From: Verrucomicrobiota bacterium
GTDB lineage: Bacteria; Verrucomicrobiota; Verrucomicrobiia; Methylacidiphilales; Verrucolacustridaceae
Assembly: GCA_010024525.1 (NCBI GenBank)
Contig: RGGS01000113.1
Coordinates: 1 to 5,013 of the forward strand
DNA: 5,013 nt
Direction: 5' to 3'
A program made the position numbers and the translations under genes. Of the stretch, positions 1 to 4,988 are shown piece by piece (the stretch's first letter is position 1; each line of letters starts with the position of its first letter). The notes below the pieces were generated by a model. That model saw nothing but the letters and a program-made list of their open reading frames with translations. It was not told the DNA's origin and ran no database searches.

Positions 1-480
1 GGTGCTGGTACCGCCAACCGTAATTTTCATTCCTCCCGACCCTTCCAATAACACAAAGACGCTATTTCCCACCTTGTCCCGGCTCGCCATAAATGTGGTT
101 CCCGTGACCGATGCGGTAACTCCCCCGCAATCCACCGTCGCACCGCCGTTTCCCGGAGGCGTGTTCATCAAAACCGTTCCTTGATCCAGCTTGATCAAAC
201 GTTCCTTGGATTGAAAAGAAAACAGCGTGTTGGCGCCCATTCGGGTGATGGAGGAATCGGCAAAAGTCAATTCGGCCATGGAGGCCGCGGCCGTGGTAAC
301 TTTCGATTTTTCACGAATCTTGTCATTGGCCTTGGCAGGCTGCGCACCAGCTCCCTCATCCCTTTCCACAATGTTTTTTATGGTGGTGAGCTCTGCCTCT
401 TGTAAATCAACCCCCTTCACCGACCCCAAGACCAAGAATTGGGCCAAAACTATAAGGCTGGATATTTTTCTAACCTTCAT
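1..480 (-). CDS. Exported FecR-domain protein, 3' end outside window (partial)
   Basis: The reverse strand from the ATG at 480 is open to the left edge, giving 160 residues with no stop, so the C-terminal part is missing. Residues 1-23 look like a Sec signal peptide: basic start MKVRK, hydrophobic core SLIVLAQFLVLG, then VKG. Residues about 30-155 match the FecR-domain pattern: an entry strand with TTIKNIVER, then AELTFADSSITRMGANT (68-84), FSF, L-x-QGTVLMNTPPG (98-110), and SVTGTTF (124-130). In the classic Fec system FecR is an inner-membrane signal relay to a sigma factor. In secreted proteins like this one, with no N-terminal cytoplasmic helix, the domain is usually a periplasmic or surface module of unknown role. 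There is no clear Shine-Dalgarno before ATG 480, but no other in-frame start lies close upstream and the signal peptide begins there. No sigma factor gene is adjacent. The domain call is fairly firm; the function is unknown. Confidence 0.88.
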   Translation of the reverse strand, partial: MKVRKISSLIVLAQFLVLGSVKGVDLQEAELTTIKNIVERDEGAGAQPAKANDKIREKSKVTTAAASMAELTFADSSITRMGANTLFSFQSKERLIKLDQGTVLMNTPPGNGGATVDCGGVTASVTGTTFMASRDKVGNSVFVLLEGSGGMKITVGGTST

Positions 481-591
481 TACTTGCTTAATTCGACCGG
501 CTGAACAGATAGTTGGTTCAAATAAAACCACGTTGACCCTTAAAAGGCGCATCCGCCCACTAATCTTTGCATAAACTGTTACAAATCAATC

Positions 592-613
592 TTTTTTGAC
601 AATTTTTTGACAA
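592..613. repeat. Perfect tandem duplication of an 11-bp unit (TTTTTTGACAA)
   Basis: The unit TTTTTTGACAA occurs at 592-602 and again immediately at 603-613. Each copy carries TTGACA (596-601 and 607-612), the consensus sigma-70 -35 hexamer on the plus strand. The period of 11 bp is about one helical turn, so both copies face the same side of the DNA. This could be a doubled -35 element, a doubled protein-binding site, or replication slippage in a T-rich stretch. Confidence 0.85.
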
Positions 614-623
614 TTTATATCAT
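596..623 (+). promoter_or_regulatory. Possible sigma-70-type promoter, plus strand
   Basis: A consensus -35 TTGACA (596-601) is followed after 16 bp by TATCAT (618-623), in an AT-rich context. It would start a transcript near 630, running through the inverted repeats at 701-795. No protein gene lies on the plus strand until 1248, so the promoter would serve either a non-coding RNA or nothing. It comes from hexamer matching alone and may be chance in AT-rich DNA. Confidence 0.3.
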
Positions 624-679
624 GTTGATTAGCAGTACTTTAAATTATTTACATGAGACACAATATATAGCTTATACGC

Positions 680-696
680 ATCTATATGCTGTGTTG
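680..696. repeat. 17-bp word, copy 1 (ATCTATATGCTGTGTTG)
   Basis: This word matches 2291-2307 at 16 of 17 positions in the same orientation; the difference is C versus T at the tenth base. Here it lies in the non-coding gap, about 200 bp upstream of the FecR start. The similarity stops at both edges. It could be a shared regulator or promoter site, or a chance match in AT-rich DNA. Confidence 0.4.
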
Positions 697-700
697 TGCC

Positions 701-795
701 GTCAGGGCCAATTACCACCCTCAAGTTAATTAAGATGGCCTGACCCAAGATGGCTCCGCTAATCAGCCAGCACGTTGAGGCCATCTCTTTTGGGT
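701..795. other. Overlapping inverted repeats, possible structured RNA or attenuator
   Basis: Three pairings can be drawn. Arm 701-710 (GTCAGGGCCA) pairs with 736-744 (TGGCCTGAC) with one bulged G. Arm 733-741 (AGATGGCCT) pairs perfectly with 778-786 (AGGCCATCT). Arm 743-754 (ACCCAAGATGGC) pairs with 780-795 with a four-base bulge at 787-790. The first two are mutually exclusive because both use 736-741. AAGATGGC is present twice, at 732-739 and 747-754. No run of U follows on the plus strand; on the minus strand only TTAATTAA follows the second stem, so a simple intrinsic terminator is not supported. Whether the region is transcribed is unknown. Confidence 0.35.
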
Positions 796-859
796 AAAGG
801 GTATTGATTTCGGCCTTTGAGCACCCCGCTACTCTTTATTTTGAAATTCCGCTTCATGC

Positions 860-1006
860 TTAACTATACCTCACTACCTGCCACCAAAATGCGGCCGCGG
901 TGGCTGCGAGTATTCCCATCTCGGGCAGGTACCAAGAGACGCCGAGGCTAACTCCGGTGCATCCTGCGGCCGCCAACGCCGCCACCAGCGCCAAGGGACT
1001 ACGCAT
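860..1006 (-). CDS. Small hydrophobic membrane protein (48 aa), unknown function
   Basis: A 48-residue protein starts at ATG 1006 and ends at TAA 862-860. A strong Shine-Dalgarno (GGAGG, complement of 1013-1017) lies 6 nt before the ATG, which is why I chose this start over an in-frame ATG at 1078 that would run inside the preceding gene. Almost the whole chain is hydrophobic. Residues 5-27 (starting LALVAALAAAGC) and about 30-45 (GILAATAAAFWWQVV) could form two short membrane helices joined by a turn around YLPEM; R2 and R46 are the only basic residues. Cys16 after LAAAG vaguely resembles a lipobox, so a tiny lipoprotein is an alternative, but the hydrophobic continuation argues for an inner-membrane hairpin. 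The ATG overlaps the end of the zinc-ribbon gene by 8 bp, so translation is probably coupled. I do not recognise a family. Confidence 0.68.
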   Translation of the reverse strand: MRSPLALVAALAAAGCTGVSLGVSWYLPEMGILAATAAAFWWQVVRYS

Positions 1007-1193
1007 GACGGACCTCCGGTCTCCAGAGCAGATCCAACTCCAGCCTAGATCGAAGCGAGGCCAACCTACCCCAGCCACGATTCAATGGTTTCTCCGCGGG
1101 CTCCCCGCAATGGGCGCAACATTCCCGGGCGGCTTCCCAGTCGGCCCGGTTGTTGTCTTCCCCGCAGGCTTTGCATTGCATGATTGTTTCCAT
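999..1193 (-). CDS. Small zinc-ribbon protein (64 aa)
   Basis: The gene starts at ATG 1193, preceded by a strong Shine-Dalgarno (AAGGAG, within the complement of 1198-1204) with 5 nt before the ATG, and ends at TAG 1001-999. The protein has two CxxC knuckles, C7-K-A-C10 and C26-A-H-C29, separated by 15 residues and each followed by a Gly, plus an extra C25. This is the layout of a zinc ribbon binding one Zn through four Cys. The tail (residues 36-64) is basic and amphipathic (LNRGWGRLASLRSRLELDLLW) and could contact a membrane, RNA or a partner. There is no signal peptide, so it is expected in the cytoplasm. It is the first gene of a two-gene unit with the small membrane protein, and is divergent from the WYL regulator by 54 bp. 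A longer reading frame runs upstream through the WYL gene on the other strand, but that part is antisense shadow. The zinc-ribbon call rests on Cys spacing; the role is unknown. Confidence 0.75.
   Translation of the reverse strand: METIMQCKACGEDNNRADWEAARECCAHCGEPAEKPLNRGWGRLASLRSRLELDLLWRPEVRHA
1013..1017 (-). promoter_or_regulatory. Ribosome binding site of the 48-aa membrane protein
   Basis: GGAGG on the minus strand, 6 nt before ATG 1006 and inside the 3' end of the zinc-ribbon gene. It fixes the start of the small membrane protein and is the main evidence that this gene is real. Confidence 0.75.
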
Positions 1194-1197
1194 GGTT

Positions 1198-1204
1198 TCT
1201 CCTT
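1198..1204 (-). promoter_or_regulatory. Ribosome binding site of the zinc-ribbon gene
   Basis: AAGGAGA on the minus strand, with its AGGAG core 5 nt before ATG 1193. It decides between M1 and the in-frame M5 in favour of M1. Confidence 0.8.
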
Positions 1205-1229
1205 TTTGCTTGCAGTCTGATCCATGCCG

Positions 1230-1248
1230 TAGGACATTAGGCGTCCTA
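1230..1248. promoter_or_regulatory. Inverted repeat at the WYL start codon, candidate operator
   Basis: TAGGAC (1230-1235) and GTCCTA (1243-1248) form a perfect 6-bp inverted repeat around a 7-bp spacer. The right arm ends on the A of the WYL start codon. It lies in the 54-bp divergent gap, where a bound dimer could affect both directions. WYL regulators commonly control themselves and divergent neighbours, so autoregulation is plausible, but six base pairs is short and the site is unproven. Confidence 0.35.
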
Positions 1249-2246
1249 TGATCAAAAAAGTTTCCCCCCGGACCGGCGGCCACAGCCGCCCCCCCTTGGA
1301 GCGCATGCAGCGCCTGCACGACCTTCTGATGAATGAGCGCCCGGTGAACTGCCAGCAGCTCGGCCGTGAGTTTGAGGTTTCCTACAAGACGATCCAGCGC
1401 GATCTGGATTTCATGCGCGATCGCCTCAACCTGCCGATTGAGTACGATCCCGCCCGCTATACCTTCCGCTATACCGAGCCTGTCGAGGCCTTTCCGCTGC
1501 TCCAAGTCAGCGAGGGCGAAATTTTGGCGCTCTTCGTCGCGCAGAAGGTCCTCGCGCAATATCGCGGAACGCCATTTGAAAAAACGCTGGGGAGCGCCTT
1601 TCAAAAACTGACCGGTTCCCTCAAGGAGGAGGTCTCGTTTGATTTGGGGGAATGGGGGTCCGACTATTCCTTCCGCGTGACCGGGGCCTCCGCGGCAGAT
1701 TTGGAAACTTTTCGCCTGTTGGCCAGGGCGATCGTCCAAAGGCAACAGGTCAGTTTTTCCTACCAGCCCTTAAGGGCTCAGGCCCCTGAGACACGGGATG
1801 TCCACCCCTACCATTTGGCCAACGTGGATAACGCTTGGTATTTGCTCGCCCACGATCCTCAACGAGGGCAAATCCGCACCTTTGCCTTGCCGCGTATCCG
1901 GACCCCCAAGCTGAGCGGAAAGTCTTTTGACCGCCCTCGCGGATTTTCCGCAGAAAAGGAGTTGAAAGGCGGATTCGGTGTCTTTGCCGGCAAAGGCAAA
2001 CACGAAGTGCGAATCCATTTTGATTCCTTTGCCGCGCGTCTCGTCCGCGAGCGGGACTGGCATCCCACCCAGAAAATCCGTGAGTTGAAAAACGGTTCTT
2101 TGGAACTCCGGTTGACCCTGGGTGCACTAGAAGAGATTGAACGCTGGATATTGAGTTGGGGCGATCACGCCAAAGTCTTATCCCCCCCATCTTTGGCTCA
2201 ATCCGTAAAAAAACGTATCCAAACCATGCTGAAGAGTTACCGCTAG
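1248..2246 (+). CDS. WYL-domain transcriptional regulator with N-terminal HTH
   Basis: This 332-residue cytoplasmic protein has the three-part layout of WYL regulators. Residues about 17-62 form a DeoR-type winged helix-turn-helix: LERMQRLHDLL, then the recognition region VSYKTIQRDLDFMRDRL, with the wing around IEYDPARYTFRY. Residues about 152-225 are the WYL domain with the naming motif W197-Y198-L199 and conserved HPYHL (186-190) and R-x-FALPRI (210-217). Residues about 252-328 fit the WCX C-terminal extension, ending ERWILSWGDHAKVLSP. WYL domains are thought to sense ligands, in some cases nucleotides or single-stranded DNA. The ATG at 1248 has only a weak Shine-Dalgarno-like AGG, but the SRPPLERM segment just after it fits the family N-terminus better than a start at M20. 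It is divergent from the small-gene pair and is followed 90 bp later by the barrel gene on the same strand. The targets are not known. Confidence 0.93.
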   Translation: MIKKVSPRTGGHSRPPLERMQRLHDLLMNERPVNCQQLGREFEVSYKTIQRDLDFMRDRLNLPIEYDPARYTFRYTEPVEAFPLLQVSEGEILALFVAQKVLAQYRGTPFEKTLGSAFQKLTGSLKEEVSFDLGEWGSDYSFRVTGASAADLETFRLLARAIVQRQQVSFSYQPLRAQAPETRDVHPYHLANVDNAWYLLAHDPQRGQIRTFALPRIRTPKLSGKSFDRPRGFSAEKELKGGFGVFAGKGKHEVRIHFDSFAARLVRERDWHPTQKIRELKNGSLELRLTLGALEEIERWILSWGDHAKVLSPPSLAQSVKKRIQTMLKSYR

Positions 2247-2290
2247 TTTTTACGCCCCATAGTTAATCACAAGGCTTTCTAGAAAATCCT

Positions 2291-2307
2291 ATCTATATGT
2301 TGTGTTG
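2291..2307. repeat. 17-bp word, copy 2 (ATCTATATGTTGTGTTG)
   Basis: This is the second copy of the word seen at 680-696 (16 of 17 identical, same orientation). Here it sits 30 bp before the GTG start of the barrel gene and runs into the hairpin at 2302-2322. Its TCTATAT/TATATG part could be a -10 region, in which case the match would be promoter-like rather than an operator. Confidence 0.4.
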
Positions 2308-2322
2308 AGTTTGTCTCAACAC
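2302..2322. promoter_or_regulatory. Perfect 8-bp inverted repeat before the barrel gene
   Basis: GTGTTGAG (2302-2309), spacer TTTGT, CTCAACAC (2315-2322). It is a strong small hairpin or a dimer-binding site 14 bp before the GTG at 2337. No run of T follows in either direction, so it is not a normal intrinsic terminator for the WYL gene. An operator or a 5'-leader hairpin controlling translation are the better readings. Confidence 0.5.
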
Positions 2323-2336
2323 TATGAATATGGCCG

Positions 2337-4151
2337 GTGGAAAAGAGATTTTTTCTCAATTCTAGGCGCTCGGGTGTGCCCAGATCGGTGGCGATCATGG
2401 CCATCCTGTTTTTTGCCTCGATGCGTTCCTTTCCGCAGGCGGGCATCCCCGGGGCCGTCTCGCAACAAGCCGCGATTGATGCCCAAGCCCAACAGCTCCG
2501 CGACCGTCAGGCACAACAACTGGGAAAAACACAGTCCGACAACCAGGCTCCCGTGGAGTCATCCGCCATTTCCCAGGATCTTGGCTCACTCCAACTCATG
2601 CGGGAAATCCCCAGCATGCCCTTTGCCCGATTGAGGGTGGATCAAACCTATAATTGGCTTTCCAACGCCAGCTACGCCAAAAATCCCCAGTTCGTTTTGG
2701 CGTCATGGCAAGCCATCTCGTCGCTTGAAGCGGCTTGGGCCCCCACGATCACCACGATGCCCGAATATCAGGATTTTTTCCCGGAGGCCGGGGTTCGCGC
2801 CTCTTTTTTCAACTATTTTCAACAGGAAGAGCCCACCCGCGAACAGAATGCCCTTGGATTATACGACTTCGGTTTGGTGCAGGATTTCACCCTGGTCAAT
2901 CTTTTCACCCGGCTCAATAAAAAGGTTTCCGACGAACTCACCGTCGGCTTGTCCTTCGACTACAACACCTACTTTTGGTTCAACAGCCCGGAGCAGCGTG
3001 CTGCCGCGGGCCAAACGGGGGATACCAATTTTCTTAACGAATTTATCTTCGCATATACCGCAAGTTTTATGCATTCCTTTACGGACCGGCAGGCGGTTGC
3101 CGTCAATTGGCGTGCCTCCTATGTGCTCACGGATCCCACCTACTACACACGGACCGACAACAGCCTGACCGGAACCTATTTCGTCAATCTTTCCGACCAA
3201 ATCAGCTTAAGTCCGTTCGCTTCCTATCGGTTGGCGTATTACACGGAGGGATCGGCGTATTGGGAAAACACCGGCCTCCCTGAAAGCACCCCCAACGGTT
3301 TTTACCGGCGGCTGGATCAACAGTACACTCTTGGCTTGGGCCTCAACTTCGCCCTTTCTCCCGAGCTAAGCACTGGCCTCAGTTTCAACTACTCCAAGAG
3401 TGACAGCACGAGCCGGATCGCCGAAACCGGGGACTTCACCAATCTGACGGCGGGCGCCAACTGGTCCATGACCTACAAGTTGTCGGAGAAGGAGTTTGTG
3501 GTAGCCGACCACACGGATTGTCTGGGTCCCTTTGTGCGTACTGACCTTGGCTTTGCCTTCGACAACAATCTGAACAGCTCCCAGAGCCTGGTCGGTAATC
3601 TGCTTCCCGGTGTATCCGGCACCCTTTCCAACCCCTCGATCTCCATCAACCCCGGCGTCCGGTTCGATGTTTCCCCAGGCTATAATTTCAATGATTGGCT
3701 GGGGGTCGAGTTCTCTGCCGGTATTCTCTATAATGGACTCGATCACCTGAACGGAAACGGGACCCTCACCACCCAACAGGGATCTCAATCGGTGGGAGGG
3801 GGAGGCGTTTCCCTCACGGGACGATATCTACAGGTGCCGGCTCTACTTTCTTCCGTTCTCCGATGGCCGGGCAAGGGGCGCCTGAAACCCTATCTTTCCA
3901 CCGGATTTGGGTTTGCCTACAGCCAGCTTCAGATCACCCAAGTGGGACAATACGAGACCTCCGACCAGTTCTCCCAACAGTTTTCCCCCGCCTTTTCGGT
4001 GGGGTCAGGACTTTATTGGCAGATCTCCGACACGGTGGACTTTGATGTTATGTACAAGCTCCTGGGCCTGATCCATCCCGACTACTCCGGCTTTCAGCCA
4101 GGGATCCCCATCTCCAACTCCCTTCAATTCGGCATCAATGTCCGCTTCTAG
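2337..4151 (+). CDS. Outer-membrane beta-barrel protein, apparently two-part
   Basis: A 604-residue exported protein. Residues 1-36 hold a signal-like segment with hydrophobic core VAIMAILFFASM (18-29) after basic residues. Residues 42-75 are Ala/Gln-rich and probably helical (QAAIDAQAQQLRDRQAQQL). From about 150 to 385 there are roughly ten to twelve alternating amphipathic strands (for example ELTVGLSFDYNTYFWF, TLGLGLNFAL). From about 397 the pattern resembles a complete eight-stranded small barrel: GPFVRTDLGFAF, PGVRFDVSPGYNF, LGVEFSAGILY, RYLQVPALLSSVLRW, PYLSTGFGFAYSQ, FSVGSGLYWQI, VDFDVMYKLLGL, LQFGINVRF. The terminal Phe is the usual BAM recognition signal. I do not recognise a family, and transport or structural roles are both open. 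The start is uncertain: GTG 2337 is the first possible after the in-frame stop at 2325-2327, but GTG 2376 would give a more normal signal peptide, and neither has a good Shine-Dalgarno. Confidence 0.85.
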   Translation: MEKRFFLNSRRSGVPRSVAIMAILFFASMRSFPQAGIPGAVSQQAAIDAQAQQLRDRQAQQLGKTQSDNQAPVESSAISQDLGSLQLMREIPSMPFARLRVDQTYNWLSNASYAKNPQFVLASWQAISSLEAAWAPTITTMPEYQDFFPEAGVRASFFNYFQQEEPTREQNALGLYDFGLVQDFTLVNLFTRLNKKVSDELTVGLSFDYNTYFWFNSPEQRAAAGQTGDTNFLNEFIFAYTASFMHSFTDRQAVAVNWRASYVLTDPTYYTRTDNSLTGTYFVNLSDQISLSPFASYRLAYYTEGSAYWENTGLPESTPNGFYRRLDQQYTLGLGLNFALSPELSTGLSFNYSKSDSTSRIAETGDFTNLTAGANWSMTYKLSEKEFVVADHTDCLGPFVRTDLGFAFDNNLNSSQSLVGNLLPGVSGTLSNPSISINPGVRFDVSPGYNFNDWLGVEFSAGILYNGLDHLNGNGTLTTQQGSQSVGGGGVSLTGRYLQVPALLSSVLRWPGKGRLKPYLSTGFGFAYSQLQITQVGQYETSDQFSQQFSPAFSVGSGLYWQISDTVDFDVMYKLLGLIHPDYSGFQPGIPISNSLQFGINVRF

Positions 4152-4174
4152 CGGAGCTTGCTTCTGGGCCAGGA

Positions 4175-4966
4175 TCAGGGCTTGGGAGGCGGGGTTCGTT
4201 TCGTCAACTGATGCTCAAACAGCCGGGTATGGCGGACAAGGGTGGAATAAAAGGTCGAGGCCGCAATATAAAAGCCCGGAAACCCGTCGAGAAAACCGAG
4301 GCGGAAAAAATAGGCCCGGACAAATCTCCAAAAGGCGCGGAAGGAAGCTTCCCCCGGAGACCACCGGGCTCCTTTTTTTAACCGGGTCTCCAGATAGAGG
4401 TCAGAAAAGTAATTAATCTTGGAGACGTAACTGGAGATGGAGGGATTGGAGTAGTGCAAAAGATTTCCATGCAAAGTGGCGATCCTTCCCTCCACCTCAA
4501 GCCGGTCGTGTGGATCTACCCCGCCCCATTTTGCGTGGCCGGCTTTCCAGAGCCTCGTTTGCCAGTCGGGATACCAATCTCCATGTCGGATCCATCGACC
4601 GAGAAAGAGGGAGCAGCGCGCCATGCGAAAGGCCGCCGGGGCATCGACCTGGACGGACATCATAAACCGGGTGATGGACTTTCTCAGTCCCTCGGAAACT
4701 TCCTCATCGGAGTCGAGCCCCAGAATCCACGGCTGACCAGCCTTGGTTGCCGCAGAGTTTTTTTGCGCAATGTGCTCCTTCCAGGGCTCCCGAAATACCT
4801 TGGCCCCCAGTTTTTCCGCAACCTTGTCCGTTCCATCCCTGACATCGTCGTTGACCACGACTATCTGCTCGGCCGTCCACCCCCTGACACTTTCCAAGGC
4901 TCGGCCGATTCGGTCCACGTCCGCCCCGGAAATCATGCAAACGGAAATGGGGAGCGGTGTGTTCAC
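4175..4966 (-). CDS. Family 2 glycosyltransferase, WaaE/KdtX-like
   Basis: This 263-residue protein fits GT-A fold, family 2 transferases of the lipopolysaccharide-core WaaE/KdtX (beta-1,4-glucosyltransferase-like) group in length and motifs. Residues 6-12 form the first strand (PISVCMI). The nucleotide-binding part is EQIVVVNDD...DGTDKVAEKLGAKVF (33-58). AQKNSA (67-72) and the metal-binding D85-S86-D87 within LGLDSDEEVS follow. GDWYPDWQTRLW (129-140) and VDPHDRLEV (150-158) are the conserved acceptor-side segments. The C-terminal half has an aromatic, basic amphipathic region (AFWRFVRAYFFRLGFLDGFPGFYIAA) typical of the group and likely to sit on the inner face of the cytoplasmic membrane. 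It probably adds a sugar from a nucleotide-sugar donor to lipid A core or another surface glycan; donor and acceptor cannot be read from sequence. The start is GTG 4966, the only start after an in-frame TAG that keeps the first strand; its Shine-Dalgarno is weak. It converges on the barrel gene with a 23-bp gap. Confidence 0.9.
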   Translation of the reverse strand: MNTPLPISVCMISGADVDRIGRALESVRGWTAEQIVVVNDDVRDGTDKVAEKLGAKVFREPWKEHIAQKNSAATKAGQPWILGLDSDEEVSEGLRKSITRFMMSVQVDAPAAFRMARCSLFLGRWIRHGDWYPDWQTRLWKAGHAKWGGVDPHDRLEVEGRIATLHGNLLHYSNPSISSYVSKINYFSDLYLETRLKKGARWSPGEASFRAFWRFVRAYFFRLGFLDGFPGFYIAASTFYSTLVRHTRLFEHQLTKRTPPPKP

Positions 4967-4988
4967 GAATTCAAGCTATCCGATTTTT

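Larger units (their letters stand above)
481..859. other. 379-bp non-coding gap, AT-rich in part, with repeats
   Basis: No convincing gene was found on either strand. The part at about 570-700 is clearly AT-richer than the flanking genes, as expected for a promoter region. It holds a tandem 11-bp duplication (592-613), a possible plus-strand promoter, and one copy of a 17-bp word that recurs before the barrel gene. Positions 701-795 hold overlapping inverted repeats. The upstream region of the FecR gene (minus strand) must also lie here, but I could not pick a convincing -35/-10 pair for it. The stretch from about 796 to 859, downstream of the small membrane gene, shows nothing I recognise and no intrinsic terminator. 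Confidence 0.7.

Noticed and set aside
546..558. Short GGCG/CGCC hairpin upstream of the FecR gene, followed by TTTT on the minus strand
   Set aside because: The stem is only 4 bp, too short to claim as a terminator or attenuator.
227..574. A 115-residue plus-strand frame opposite the FecR gene
   Set aside because: The minus strand here encodes a signal peptide and FecR-domain motifs continuously, so this frame is a shadow.
750..797. A 15-codon plus-strand frame (ATG 750 to TAA) within the inverted repeats
   Set aside because: It has no Shine-Dalgarno, and its sequence is fully explained by the repeat arms.
860..1006. Small membrane protein read as a lipoprotein because of LAAAGC at residues 11-16
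   Set aside because: The putative signal would be only 15 residues, with Ala instead of Leu at -3, and the rest of the chain is hydrophobic, which fits a membrane hairpin better. Kept only as an alternative.
999..1745. A 248-residue minus-strand frame across the WYL gene
   Set aside because: Only its last 64 codons (from 1193) have a Shine-Dalgarno and a recognisable pattern. The rest is antisense to the well-supported WYL gene and looks like codon-bias shadow.
2247..2290. Possible terminator after the WYL gene, with palindrome TTTCTAGAAA at 2276-2285
   Set aside because: The palindrome is AT-rich, has no GC stem and no following T-run, so it does not fit an intrinsic terminator.
4152..4174. 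Possible bidirectional terminator between the convergent barrel and glycosyltransferase genes
   Set aside because: The 23-bp gap has no usable inverted repeat or T-run. Termination must lie inside the opposing genes or be factor-dependent.
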